Source of the DNA: Thiohalorhabdus denitrificans
GTDB taxonomy: Bacteria; Pseudomonadota; Gammaproteobacteria; Thiohalorhabdales; Thiohalorhabdaceae
Length of the DNA stretch: 64,000 nt
Direction of reading: 5' to 3'
Assembly: GCF_001399755.1 (NCBI RefSeq)
Contig: NZ_LJCP01000010.1
Location: 310,001 to 374,000, forward strand
The notes under the pieces are model-generated. The model worked only from the letters and a program-made list of their open reading frames with translations, was not told the origin of the DNA and searched no databases. Below are positions 1 through 8,870 of the stretch, piece after piece; position 1 is the first letter of the stretch; each line of letters opens with the position of its first letter. A program made the position numbers and the translations under genes.

Positions 1-2213
1 TGGCCACCGTGGACCTGGACGAAGCCCCGCTGGACGCCGACCTGCTGCCCCTGCTTCCCGTCAGCACCGCGCGCCGCTACCTGGCCATTCCCCTGCACAA
101 GAAGGGCCACGCCATCGTGGTGGCCATGGCCGAGGCCTGGAACGTCGCCCGGGTGGACGAGGTGCGCTTTTCCATCGGGCGGCCCATCAAACCGGTCCTT
201 GCCGCCCGGTCCGCCCTGCGGGAAAAACTGGATGAACTGTTCCCGCCCCCGGAGGAGCCTGAGGAGGAAGCCCCGGAAGAGGAGGAATACGACTTCCTCC
301 AGGACGCCCTCAACGAGATGGAGGACGAGGGCCACGCCGACGACGAGGAGGAGGAGCAGAACGAAGCCGCCCAGCGGTTGCTGCAGGAAAGCACCGCCTC
401 GCCCATCGTCAAGATCGTCAACGACATCCTGATCCGCGCCATCCACAAGGGGGCCTCGGACATCCACATCGAGCCCCAGGAGTCCATGGTCACGGTGCGC
501 TTCCGGGTGGACGGGGCCCTCCGCGAGGTGATGAACCTCCCCGCCAAGGCCCGCAACGCCATCGTCTCGCGCATCAAGGTCCTCGGCGGCATGGACATCT
601 CCGTGGCCCGGCGTCCCCAGGACGGCCGCATCAAGCTCCATTACCGCGACGAGCCCCTGGACCTGCGCGTGTCCACCCTCCCCACCTACTGGGGGGAGAA
701 GGTGGTGATGCGCGTCCTGGACCAGTCGGGGGAGGGACTGGAGCTGGACAAGCTGGGCTTCCTGCCCGGGGAGCGGGAGCGGATCGAAGCCATCATGCAC
801 CAGCCCCAGGGCATGCTGCTGGTTACCGGACCCACCGGATCGGGCAAGACCACCACCCTGTATTCCGTCCTCGGCGCCATCAACCAGGAGGACGTGAACA
901 TCATCACGGTGGAGGATCCGGTGGAGTACCAGCTGGCCAAGATCAACCAGGTGCCGGTGAACCCCAAGGCCGGCATGACCTTCGCCGCCGGGCTGCGCTC
1001 CATCCTGCGCCAGGACCCCAACGTCATCATGGTGGGCGAGATCCGCGACCAGGAGACCGCCGAGATCGCGCTGGAATCCGCGGAGACCGGCCACATGGTC
1101 TTCTCCACGCTGCACACCAACTCCGCCGCCGGCGCGGTAACCCGCTTCCTCGACATGGGCGTGCCCGGCTACCTGCTGGCCTCCAGCGTTTCCGGGGTCC
1201 TCGCCCAGCGCCTCCTGCGCCGCAACTGCCCCGAATGCAGCGAGCCGGTGGAGGTGGGGGAGGGCCTCCGCACCAAGTACAACATCCCCGAGGAGGTGGT
1301 CTTTTACGAGGGCAAGGGCTGTTCCGCCTGCGACGGCCAGGGCACCAAGGGCCGGATCGGCGCCTACGAGCTTTTGCTTGCCGACGCCGAGGTGCGCGAG
1401 GGGATCCACAAGGGGGTCATGGAATCGGAGCTGGTGGACACGGCGCGGACCAGCGGCATGCACCTGATGTTCGAGGACGGCCTGATCAAGGCCATGCAGG
1501 GCAAGGTGTCCCTGACCGAGGTGCTGCGCGCACTGGAACTGCCCCCCGGGGTGGAGGTGGACGGCGGCCGCCTGTGGGAGGAGTCCGATAAGCCCTGGGC
1601 GGACCGCGGCCCGGCCGCCCACCGCGCCGCCACCTTCCGGGACCAGGGGGAGGACGGGGAGGGCGAGCGCCGAAGCCGTGCCCTGGTGATCGGCGTCGAG
1701 GCGGCCACGGTCAAGATGCTGGCCCTGCTGCTGGAGGACGAGGGCCTGGAGGTGGAGACCAGCGATTCCGGGCGGCAGGGCCTGGACCTCATCCGGCACC
1801 ATCGCCCCGAGCTGGTGGTGGCCGAGGCGGACGCCCCCGAGCTTGCCGGCGAGGCCCTGGCCGAGACCTTGCGGCGGGAGGAGAGCCTGCGGGATATTCC
1901 CCTCATTCTGATCGGCGAGGAAGAGGACGTGGGGCGGGAGGCCGCCGCCCTGGGAGCGGGGGCCGACGATTTCCTGGCCAAACCCCTCGACCCCCGCCGC
2001 CTGCTGGCACGGGTTAACCGGTTGCTGGCGACCTACCGGCGCCTTGCCGGTGAGGAGTTGGCGGGGAAGGAAGAACCGCATGAACCGGATGCCTCCGAAG
2101 AGGAAGAGGGGGAGGAGGCCGCGGACGAGCTGGACGAACCGTCCGCTCCTCCGGAGGAGGAAGAGGGGGATTCGGGGGAAGGGGACGAAACGGAAACCGC
2201 CACCGAGGACTGA
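1..2213 (+). CDS. GspE/PilB-family secretion ATPase with C-terminal degenerate receiver domain (5' partial)
   Basis: The reading frame is open from the first base, and the visible protein begins in the middle of a GspE N-terminal domain, so the true start lies upstream of the window. Numbering from the GTG at base 9, residues 130-510 form the hexameric secretion/pilus ATPase core. This has Walker A GPTGSGKTTT (274-283), Asp box ITVEDPVEY (299-307), Walker B VGEIRD (342-347) and a four-cysteine zinc site (C407, C410, C438, C441). Residues 80-125 are a highly acidic linker. Residues 556-672 resemble a CheY receiver domain, followed by a 50-residue Glu-rich tail. In the receiver the phospho-acceptor Asp is replaced by Glu606 and the metal-binding acidic pair is missing, while the conserved Lys658 remains. 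The protein probably powers a pilus or secretion machine. It is a second, divergent ATPase beside the gsp operon, which carries its own gspE. Confidence 0.9.
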   Translation, partial: ATVDLDEAPLDADLLPLLPVSTARRYLAIPLHKKGHAIVVAMAEAWNVARVDEVRFSIGRPIKPVLAARSALREKLDELFPPPEEPEEEAPEEEEYDFLQDALNEMEDEGHADDEEEEQNEAAQRLLQESTASPIVKIVNDILIRAIHKGASDIHIEPQESMVTVRFRVDGALREVMNLPAKARNAIVSRIKVLGGMDISVARRPQDGRIKLHYRDEPLDLRVSTLPTYWGEKVVMRVLDQSGEGLELDKLGFLPGERERIEAIMHQPQGMLLVTGPTGSGKTTTLYSVLGAINQEDVNIITVEDPVEYQLAKINQVPVNPKAGMTFAAGLRSILRQDPNVIMVGEIRDQETAEIALESAETGHMVFSTLHTNSAAGAVTRFLDMGVPGYLLASSVSGVLAQRLLRRNCPECSEPVEVGEGLRTKYNIPEEVVFYEGKGCSACDGQGTKGRIGAYELLLADAEVREGIHKGVMESELVDTARTSGMHLMFEDGLIKAMQGKVSLTEVLRALELPPGVEVDGGRLWEESDKPWADRGPAAHRAATFRDQGEDGEGERRSRALVIGVEAATVKMLALLLEDEGLEVETSDSGRQGLDLIRHHRPELVVAEADAPELAGEALAETLRREESLRDIPLILIGEEEDVGREAAALGAGADDFLAKPLDPRRLLARVNRLLATYRRLAGEELAGKEEPHEPDASEEEEGEEAADELDEPSAPPEEEEGDSGEGDETETATED

Positions 2214-2257
2214 GCACCCTACTCTGGAGGGGTCGGGCGGTTTCGTTCCGCACGGGG

Positions 2258-2273
2258 AAAGGAGCGGACTATC
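2258..2273 (+). promoter_or_regulatory. Shine-Dalgarno and apparent AUC start codon of the AbgT-family gene
   Basis: AAAGGAG (2258-2264) lies six bases before an in-frame ATC (2271-2273). There is no ATG, GTG or TTG in this frame between the upstream stop (2211-2213) and a GTG at 2376. Residues encoded between 2301 and 2376 clearly belong to the AbgT N-terminus. The nearby ATG at 2299 is in the wrong frame. Confidence 0.55.
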
Positions 2274-3824
2274 AGCGCGGGGCCTCAGACGGGAGAGCAT
2301 GGCTGGCTGGCGGTTCTGGAGCGGCTGGGCAACCGGCTTCCGGAGCCCGCCACCCTGTTCTTCCTTGGGACCCTGGTGGTGCTGGCGGTCTCCCAGGTGG
2401 CCGAGAGCGGCGGCTGGGCGGTGGAGAAGACCGTTACCGGGGAGAACGGCCCCACCACGGAAACGGTGGCCGCCCGTGGGGTGCTGGACAGCGGCGGCCT
2501 ATGGTGGCTGTTCTCCAGCATGGTGGAGAACTTCGTCACCTTCCCGCCCCTCGGGCTGGTGCTGGTGGCCATGCTCGGCATCGGGCTCGCCGAGCGCACG
2601 GGGCTGCTGCCCGCCCTTATCGAACGGTCCCTGGGCGGGGTGGCCCCGGGCCTGGTTACCCCGGCCCTGCTGCTGGTTGGGATCCTCTCCTCACTGACCC
2701 TGGACGCGGGCTACGTGGTGCTGCCGCCCCTGGCCGCCGCCCTGTACGCCTCCCAGGGGCGCTCCCCGCTGGCCGGCATCGCCGTCGCCTTCGCCGGCGT
2801 ATCCGCGGGCTTTTCCGCCAACCTCGTGATCACCGGCCTCGATCCCATGCTGGCGGGCCTATCCACGGCCGGCGCCCGGATCCTGGACCCCGATTACCGG
2901 GTGGCCGTCACCGCCAACTGGTGGTTCATGATCGCCTCCACGATCCTCCTGCCCCTGGCGGGCTGGTGGGTGACCCGGCGCTTCGTGGAGCCGCGCCTGG
3001 GAACCCGCGGTCTGGAGCAAGCCGAGCAGGAGGGAGGGCAGCGGGCCCACCGTACGGACCGGGGGGTCGAAGCGGCGGCCTTGCGCTCGGCCGGCTGGGC
3101 CCTGGCACTCACCCTGGGAGCGATGGCGGCCCTCGTACTGGTACCGGGCGCCCCCCTGCACGGGGAAGGGGCGCGCTTCGCCCGCTGGGTGGAGGCCATC
3201 GTCCCTATCCTGTTGATCCTCTTCCTGATCCCCGCCGTGGCCTACGGCGTCCACGCCGGGGCCATCCGGTCCGACCGCGACGCCGCCGGGCTCATGGGGC
3301 GGACCATGGCGGACATGGGCCCGTACATCGTGCTCGCCTTCTTCGCCGCCCAGTTCATCGAAGCCTTCCGTTATTCCCGCCTCGGCGAGATGCTCGCCAT
3401 CGTCGGCGGCGATCTCTTGGCCTCCCTGTCCCTCCCGGCCACCGTGCTCATGGCCGCCTTCGTGCTCGTCACAGTGGTGGGCAACCTGTTCATCGGCTCG
3501 GCCTCGGCCAAATACGCCTTCTTCGCCCCCGTGTTTGTCCCCATGTTCATGCAGGCAGGCATCAGCCCCGAGCTCACCCAGGCGGCCTACCGGGTGGGGG
3601 ATTCCGTGAGCAACGTCGTCACCCCCCTCAACCCCTACATGGTCATCATCCTGTCACTCATGCAGCGGTATGTTCCCGGTGCCGGATTGGGCACCCTCGT
3701 GGCCACCATGCTCCCGTACGCCGTGGTCTTCCTTCTCGTGTGGATAGGCCTCCTGACCGTGTGGGTGGGAGCCGGGTGGCCGCTGGGTCCGGGTGCGCCC
3801 CTGACCGTAGCCTCCCTCTCCTGA
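2271..3824 (+). CDS. AbgT-family transporter (p-aminobenzoyl-glutamate or antifolate transport family)
   Basis: This is a polytopic inner-membrane protein of the AbgT/MtrF family, which imports p-aminobenzoyl-glutamate (AbgT) or exports sulfonamides (MtrF). Family features seen are the N-terminal segment LERLGNRLPEPATLFF, long hydrophobic helices, the motif SLTLDAGYVVLPPLAAAL, and the C-terminal stretch GDSVSNVVTPLNPYMVIIL. Starting at the ATC at 2271 gives 517 residues, close to E. coli AbgT (about 508). The first standard start codon, GTG 2376, would cut off the conserved N-terminus and leave 482. A good Shine-Dalgarno precedes the ATC. The gene follows the ATPase gene by 57 bases and may be cotranscribed with it. 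The substrate cannot be told from sequence. A sequencing error that destroyed a normal start is the main alternative. Confidence 0.85.
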   Translation: MSAGPQTGEHGWLAVLERLGNRLPEPATLFFLGTLVVLAVSQVAESGGWAVEKTVTGENGPTTETVAARGVLDSGGLWWLFSSMVENFVTFPPLGLVLVAMLGIGLAERTGLLPALIERSLGGVAPGLVTPALLLVGILSSLTLDAGYVVLPPLAAALYASQGRSPLAGIAVAFAGVSAGFSANLVITGLDPMLAGLSTAGARILDPDYRVAVTANWWFMIASTILLPLAGWWVTRRFVEPRLGTRGLEQAEQEGGQRAHRTDRGVEAAALRSAGWALALTLGAMAALVLVPGAPLHGEGARFARWVEAIVPILLILFLIPAVAYGVHAGAIRSDRDAAGLMGRTMADMGPYIVLAFFAAQFIEAFRYSRLGEMLAIVGGDLLASLSLPATVLMAAFVLVTVVGNLFIGSASAKYAFFAPVFVPMFMQAGISPELTQAAYRVGDSVSNVVTPLNPYMVIILSLMQRYVPGAGLGTLVATMLPYAVVFLLVWIGLLTVWVGAGWPLGPGAPLTVASLS

Positions 3825-4307
3825 GTCCGCCCCGGAAGCCTCCTTCGGGCCCACTACCCACAACGGCCTTCCCATTGAGGGGCCGGCCCCCTGCGCCCCA
3901 ACGGTTTGCAGGCCGGGAAGTAAGGTGGTGATTTTAAATGTTTCCTGCAATAGTGGGGGAGTAGCCACGGAAGGACCCGGCCATTTTATTCTTTTCGGGA
4001 ATGCCTGGCCGGGGCAGGGCGCTCGCATCGCCCCGGGATACCCAGGACCCATGACCCGTCCCTGCAACTCTCCTAATAAGGGGTAGCCCCCGGAGCGGGT
4101 TGCGGAAATGCGGGGTTCCCATTGCCTCATGGGCGAGACCATTTACACTATGCGGTCATCCTCCCTGGCGGAGGGGTATTCCAGGACCGCCTAACCCGGC
4201 GAGAAGGCCGGGCTATTTCCCTGAACGGCCCGGTAGCAGGGTGCCATCGGGGCCGCAAGCCCCGGACCGAACCCTCTCCACGACCGCACTACGAGACGCT
4301 TTAACCC
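3825..4307 (+). other. Intergenic region before the gsp operon
   Basis: This 480-base gap has no convincing gene. It holds a candidate sigma-70 promoter (TTGCCT 4122-4127, TACACT 4144-4149). It also holds a small hairpin, CCCGGC/GCCGGG with a 6-base loop (4195-4212), which would lie in the gspC leader. A local AT-rich patch near 3930-3945 has no well-spaced -35 partner. Confidence 0.5.
4122..4149 (+). promoter_or_regulatory. Candidate sigma-70 promoter for the gsp operon
   Basis: A -35-like TTGCCT (4122-4127) is followed after 16 bases by a -10-like TACACT (4144-4149). Each matches the consensus at four of six positions. Initiation near 4156 would give a leader of about 150 bases before gspC. 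This is the best sigma-70 match in the gap. Confidence 0.35.
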
Positions 4308-5231
4308 ATGGCCCATATCCCAGCGCCCGATATGACAAGCTTGCTTTCCCGGTTCTCGCCCACCACCGGCATCCGCTTGGCCGAGGGGGTGCTGGTGGTG
4401 GCGCTTGGCGTGGCCCTGGCCGATCTCACCTGGGACGTTTTTCCCCCTTCCCCACCCTCGGCGGGACTCTCGCAGGGCCCGGAGTCCCCGTCCGTCCCCG
4501 GCGGCTTCCAGGCGCCCGTGGGCGGCTCCCCGGGGGCACAAGGGAGGGAAGGACCGGTCTCCGAGAGCACGCGGCGCCTGTTCGGCGTTCCCGCCTCGGA
4601 GGGGAATGGCCCCGGGGCCGACGCCCCGGTGCGCGAGACCCGGCTGGATCTGACTCTCAAGGGGATCCTTGCCCGCCAGGAGGGCACGCAAAAGGTGGCC
4701 CTGATTGCCAGCGGTGAAGGGGAGGAGGGGGTGTACCGGGTGGGTGACTCGCTTCCCGGGGGTGCGGAGATCCTGCGTATCGAGCCGCGCCGGGTGATCC
4801 TGCGCCGCAACGGGGTGACGGAGGCCTTGAACCTGGAGGTAACCGAGCTGGAGGGGAGGGCATCCCGGCAGGGCTCCGCAGGGTCAGGATCGGGCATCCG
4901 GAAAGAGGGTGCGAACCGGCGGGTGGTCTCCCGGCGCACTGTCCGCCAGAACCTCGAGAACCTGCCCTCCCTGCTGCGCCAGGCCAAGGCGGTACCGCAC
5001 AGGGTGAACGGGGAGCCGGCCGGCTTCCGCATCGTGAACATCCAGTCCGGCAGCATCTACGAGGATCTCGGCCTGCGGGAGGGAGACGTGGTGAAATCGG
5101 TGAACGGGCAGGACATTCGCACGCCCTCGGACGCCCTGGGCGCCTACCGGGAGCTGAAGAACGCGGACGAATACAAGGTCCGCTTGGAACGGGACGGCCA
5201 GGAACAAACCCTCAACTACTCCGTTCGGTAA
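4308..5231 (+). CDS. gspC: Type II secretion system inner-membrane protein GspC
   Basis: GspC links the inner-membrane platform to the outer-membrane secretin. The 307-residue protein has a short cytoplasmic segment and one membrane helix (about 24-41). A Pro/Gly-rich periplasmic linker follows. The homology-region domain (about 110-178, starting TRLDLTLKGILARQ) binds the secretin N0 domain. A C-terminal PDZ domain (about 228-307, GFRIVNIQSGSIYEDLGLREGD) implies substrate or partner selection. The start ATG 4308 has no strong Shine-Dalgarno; Met9 is a possible alternative. It is the first gene of gspCDEFGHIJKLMN and ends three bases before gspD. It was recognised from domain order and position. 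Confidence 0.93.
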   Translation: MAHIPAPDMTSLLSRFSPTTGIRLAEGVLVVALGVALADLTWDVFPPSPPSAGLSQGPESPSVPGGFQAPVGGSPGAQGREGPVSESTRRLFGVPASEGNGPGADAPVRETRLDLTLKGILARQEGTQKVALIASGEGEEGVYRVGDSLPGGAEILRIEPRRVILRRNGVTEALNLEVTELEGRASRQGSAGSGSGIRKEGANRRVVSRRTVRQNLENLPSLLRQAKAVPHRVNGEPAGFRIVNIQSGSIYEDLGLREGDVVKSVNGQDIRTPSDALGAYRELKNADEYKVRLERDGQEQTLNYSVR

Positions 5232-5234
5232 TCC

Positions 5235-7205
5235 ATGGGTATGGGACACGTACAGACACGCCTTCCGGAACCTGTCTTTCCGCGGGCGATCCTGCTCGCC
5301 GTTTTCCTCCTGGCCAGCCTGGCCGTCTGGTCCGGAAAGGCACGGGCGGAGGTCAACTTCGATTTCGAGGATGCCGACCTGCGGGCGGTCATCCAGGCGG
5401 TGGCGGAGTTCAGCGGCCGGAACTTCCTCGTGGACCCCAGGGTGGAGGGCAAGGTGACCGTGGTCGCCCCCACCGCCCTCACCGAGGAGGAGGCCTTCAA
5501 GGCCTTTGAGTCGGTCCTGGAGGTGAACGGCTATATGACCGTCCGGGAGGGCGGGGTCACAAAGATCGTGCCCCAGGAGGAGGGGAAGCACCGGGCCATC
5601 GAGGTGAACGAAGGTGAAGACGGCGACCGCATGATCACCAAGGTGGTCCGCCTGGAACACGTCTCCGCCCAGCGCATGGTGCCCATCCTTCGCCCCCTCG
5701 TGCCCGCCTACGGCCACCTGGTGGCCTACCCGGACACCGCGGCCCTGATCCTCACGGACCGGGCCTCCAACATCAACCGGCTCACGAACATCATCGATCG
5801 GCTGGACAAGCCCACCGAGGCCGGGGAACTGGAGGTGATCCCCCTCTCCAACGCCTCGGCCAAGGAGCTTGCCGATATGCTCGGCCGGCTCTACACCGAC
5901 CAGGGGCAGGAAAACGAGGAACAGACGGTAGTTCTGGCCGATCCGCGCACCAACAGCCTGATCATCCGCGGCCGGGAGACCACCCGGGAGGAGATCCAGG
6001 AGCTCGCCGACGGGCTGGATACGCCCACCGGAACCGAGGGCAACACCCGGGTCATCTACCTGAAGAACGCGGACGCCGAAGACATGGTGGAGGTGCTGGA
6101 GAGCACGGTCACCGAGGAAAATGGCGGTGGCCAGGAAGGCGCCGGGGCCGTTGCCGACATCACCATCAAGGCCGACTCCCAGACCAACGCCCTCGTGGTA
6201 CGGGCCTCCAAGTCCGACTTCCGGGCCATCAAGGGGGTGGTGGATAAGCTCGACGTCCGCCGCCTGCAGGTCTATGTGGAGGCCCTCATCGCCGAGATCT
6301 CGGTGGACCAGGCCCGGGAGTTCGGCATCCAGTGGCAGGCCTCGGAGAATCTGGAGGACGGCACCGGGGTGGTGGGTGGAACCTCCTTCTCCGTCGGTGA
6401 CAGCATCCAGGCCAGCGCCCAGAACCCCTTGGGCCTTGGCTCCGGCCTCAGCGTCGGCTACGTGGACGGCACGCTCGAGCTTCCCGGCGGCACGGAAATC
6501 ATCAACATGGCCGGGCTACTGCGGGCCCTGGAAACCCGCAGCCACACCAACGTCCTGTCCACGCCCAACCTCCTGACCATGGACAACGAGGAGGCCGAGA
6601 TCATGGTGGGCCGGAACGTGCCCTTCGTGACGGGCTCCTACAGCTCCACGGACACGGGGGCGGGCTCGGCGGTGCAGAACCCCTTTCAGACCATCGAGCG
6701 CGAGGACGTCGGCCTGACCCTGCGGATCACGCCCCAGATCACCGAGGGCAGCGCCATCAAAATGAACATCTACCAGGAGGTCTCCAGCGTGGACCAGCGC
6801 GGCGAGGCCCGGGACATCGTCACCCGCAAGCGCTCCCTGGAGACCACCGTCATCGCCGAGAACGACCGGATGATCGTCCTCGGCGGCCTCATCCAGACCG
6901 ACAATCAGGAGAGCGTTCAGGAGGTGCCGATCCTGGGCCGGATCCCCATCCTGGGGAACCTTTTCCGCTACAAGCGGACTAGTGAGACGAAGACCAACCT
7001 CATGGTCTTCCTCCGCCCGCGCATCGTGCGGGGCCCGGAGGATATGACGGAGCGCACCAGCACCAAGTACGACTTCATCAAGGACCTTCAGAAAGACGAG
7101 GGCTCCCAGGAGGAAACTCCGCCGCCCATGGAGGAGTGGGAGCGCATCGCGCCCCGGGATCTGAACGGGCCAACCAACGGCAACGGAGAAGAAACGGAGC
7201 AATGA
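5235..7205 (+). CDS. gspD: Type II secretion system secretin GspD
   Basis: This is the outer-membrane channel of the type II system, 656 residues, exported with a signal peptide cleaved near ARA38. The N0 domain covers about 39-110. Three KH-like N1-N3 repeats follow (about 134-195, 198-265, 270-342), with DPRTNSLIIRG in N2 and DSQTNALVVRA in N3. The secretin domain is about 345-598, with VGRNVPFVTGSYS, the QTIEREDVGLTLRITP block and the final VPILGRIPILGNLFR. A short KYDFIKDLQ segment near 611 resembles the pilotin-binding S region, although no pilotin gene is seen here. The start may be Met1 or Met3. The TGA stop overlaps the gspE start in ATGA. Confidence 0.97.
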   Translation: MGMGHVQTRLPEPVFPRAILLAVFLLASLAVWSGKARAEVNFDFEDADLRAVIQAVAEFSGRNFLVDPRVEGKVTVVAPTALTEEEAFKAFESVLEVNGYMTVREGGVTKIVPQEEGKHRAIEVNEGEDGDRMITKVVRLEHVSAQRMVPILRPLVPAYGHLVAYPDTAALILTDRASNINRLTNIIDRLDKPTEAGELEVIPLSNASAKELADMLGRLYTDQGQENEEQTVVLADPRTNSLIIRGRETTREEIQELADGLDTPTGTEGNTRVIYLKNADAEDMVEVLESTVTEENGGGQEGAGAVADITIKADSQTNALVVRASKSDFRAIKGVVDKLDVRRLQVYVEALIAEISVDQAREFGIQWQASENLEDGTGVVGGTSFSVGDSIQASAQNPLGLGSGLSVGYVDGTLELPGGTEIINMAGLLRALETRSHTNVLSTPNLLTMDNEEAEIMVGRNVPFVTGSYSSTDTGAGSAVQNPFQTIEREDVGLTLRITPQITEGSAIKMNIYQEVSSVDQRGEARDIVTRKRSLETTVIAENDRMIVLGGLIQTDNQESVQEVPILGRIPILGNLFRYKRTSETKTNLMVFLRPRIVRGPEDMTERTSTKYDFIKDLQKDEGSQEETPPPMEEWERIAPRDLNGPTNGNGEETEQ

Positions 7206-8869
7206 GCCTGCCGCCCCCCTCCACCATCACCCCCGAGGAATGGCGGGAAGCCTTGGAAGCCCAGAGCGGCGACAGTCTGGCCGCCGCCCGCCAGCTCATC
7301 GATCGGGGCAGCCTGAGCGAGGCCTCCTGGGCGATGGAGCGGGCCCGCCACCTGGGGTGGGCGCACGAGGCGGATCCCGACCTGGGGCGGATCGACCCGG
7401 AGGTGGCCAGCTTGCTGGGTTTCGGGCAGGCACGCCGCCTTGGCGTCCTTCCCGCCTACCAGGAGGATCAGGGCACGGTCGTCTGGGTGCGCCCCGATGT
7501 GGCCTGGGAGACGCTCCTCGAGCTGCAGGGGGAGCTGGGGACCGATTACCGGCCGGTCATGATTCCGGAGGAGCCTTTCAACCGCGCCCTGCAACGCGCC
7601 TTCGAGCGCACTGGAGCCGCCGCCGACGCCGTGGAGGACCTGGGCGATGCGGTGGACCTGGACGCCGCCTCCGCGGGACTTCCGGAATCGGCGGACCTCC
7701 TGGACAGCCAGGACGACGCGCCCATCATCCGCCTCCTCAACGCCGTGATGACCCAAGCCATCGAGGAGGGGGCCTCCGACGTCCACATCGAGCCCTTCGA
7801 GTCCCGGGTGGTGATCCGCTACCGCGTGGACGGGGTCCTGCGGGACCTGGTGGAGCCCCCGCCGGGCCTGTCGGGCCGCATCGCCGCGCGCGTCAAGGTC
7901 ATGGCCCGCATGAACATCGCGGAGCGCCGGGTGCCCCAGGACGGGCGCATCAGCCTGCGCCTGGCCGGCCGCACCGTGGACGTGCGCGTCTCCACCCTGC
8001 CCACCCAATACGGCGAGCGGGTGGTCATGCGGATCCTGGAGAAGGAGCAGGGCCCCCTGACCCTGGCCCAGATCGGCATGCCGGAGTCCATCCGCAACCG
8101 CTTTGAGGACCTCATCCGCTCGCCCTACGGCATCTTCCTGGTGACCGGCCCCACCGGCTCCGGCAAGACCACCACCCTCTACGCGGCCCTGCAGCGGGTC
8201 CGCAGCCCGGAGATCAACATCATCACGGTGGAGGACCCGGTGGAGTACGACCTGGAGGGGGTGGGGCAGATCCCGGTGAACGCCAAGACCGGCATGACCT
8301 TCGCCCGCGGGCTGCGGGCCATTCTCCGCCAGGACCCCGATGTGATCATGGTGGGCGAGATCCGCGACCTGGAGACGGCCGAGGTCTCGGTGCAGGCCAG
8401 CCTCACCGGCCATCGGGTCTTCAGCACCCTGCACACCAACGACGCGGTGGGCAGCATCACCCGCATGGTGGACATGGGGGTGGAGCCTTACCTGGTGGCC
8501 TCGAGCCTGCTGGGCGCCATGGCCCAGCGCCTGGTGCGCAAGCTGTGCCCCGATTGCCGAACGCCCCAGGAGGCCGACGAGGGCGAGCACGCCCTCCTTG
8601 GGCTCGGTCCGGAGGAGCCCGCCGTCATCCATCACCCGGTGGGCTGCGAGGCCTGCGGATACACGGGATACCGGGGCCGTACGGGCATCTACGAGCTCAT
8701 GACGGTGAACGAAGAGCTGCGCCACCTCATTCACGACAGCCGGGGCGAGCAGACCCTGCGGCAGGCCGCCCGCGAGGGGGGCATGACCACTCTCCGCGAG
8801 GACGGCATCCGGCTGGTGCTCGCCGGGGAGACCAGCCTCGAGGAAGTCCTGCGCGTGACCCAAGCCTGA
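7202..8869 (+). CDS. gspE: Type II secretion system ATPase GspE
   Basis: This cytoplasmic ATPase drives pseudopilus assembly. The start ATG 7202 overlaps the gspD stop and gives 555 residues; an earlier in-frame ATG at 7136 lies inside gspD and is not used. The N-terminal domain (about 1-150) docks on GspL. Walker A is GPTGSGKTTT (316-325), the Asp box ITVEDPVEY (341-349) and Walker B VIMVGEIRD (381-389). The zinc-binding cysteines are CPDC (449-452) and CEAC (482-485). Unlike the ATPase at 1-2213 it has no receiver domain. It sits in the canonical position between gspD and gspF, so it is the cognate motor of this system. Confidence 0.96.
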   Translation: MSLPPPSTITPEEWREALEAQSGDSLAAARQLIDRGSLSEASWAMERARHLGWAHEADPDLGRIDPEVASLLGFGQARRLGVLPAYQEDQGTVVWVRPDVAWETLLELQGELGTDYRPVMIPEEPFNRALQRAFERTGAAADAVEDLGDAVDLDAASAGLPESADLLDSQDDAPIIRLLNAVMTQAIEEGASDVHIEPFESRVVIRYRVDGVLRDLVEPPPGLSGRIAARVKVMARMNIAERRVPQDGRISLRLAGRTVDVRVSTLPTQYGERVVMRILEKEQGPLTLAQIGMPESIRNRFEDLIRSPYGIFLVTGPTGSGKTTTLYAALQRVRSPEINIITVEDPVEYDLEGVGQIPVNAKTGMTFARGLRAILRQDPDVIMVGEIRDLETAEVSVQASLTGHRVFSTLHTNDAVGSITRMVDMGVEPYLVASSLLGAMAQRLVRKLCPDCRTPQEADEGEHALLGLGPEEPAVIHHPVGCEACGYTGYRGRTGIYELMTVNEELRHLIHDSRGEQTLRQAAREGGMTTLREDGIRLVLAGETSLEEVLRVTQA

Positions 8870-8870
8870 T

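Noticed and set aside
2299-2697. ATG 2299 with GGGAG before it as the start of the AbgT-family gene
   Set aside because: It is in a different frame and the product is not AbgT-like. It would need a frameshift in the first ten codons, so the in-frame ATC at 2271 is preferred.
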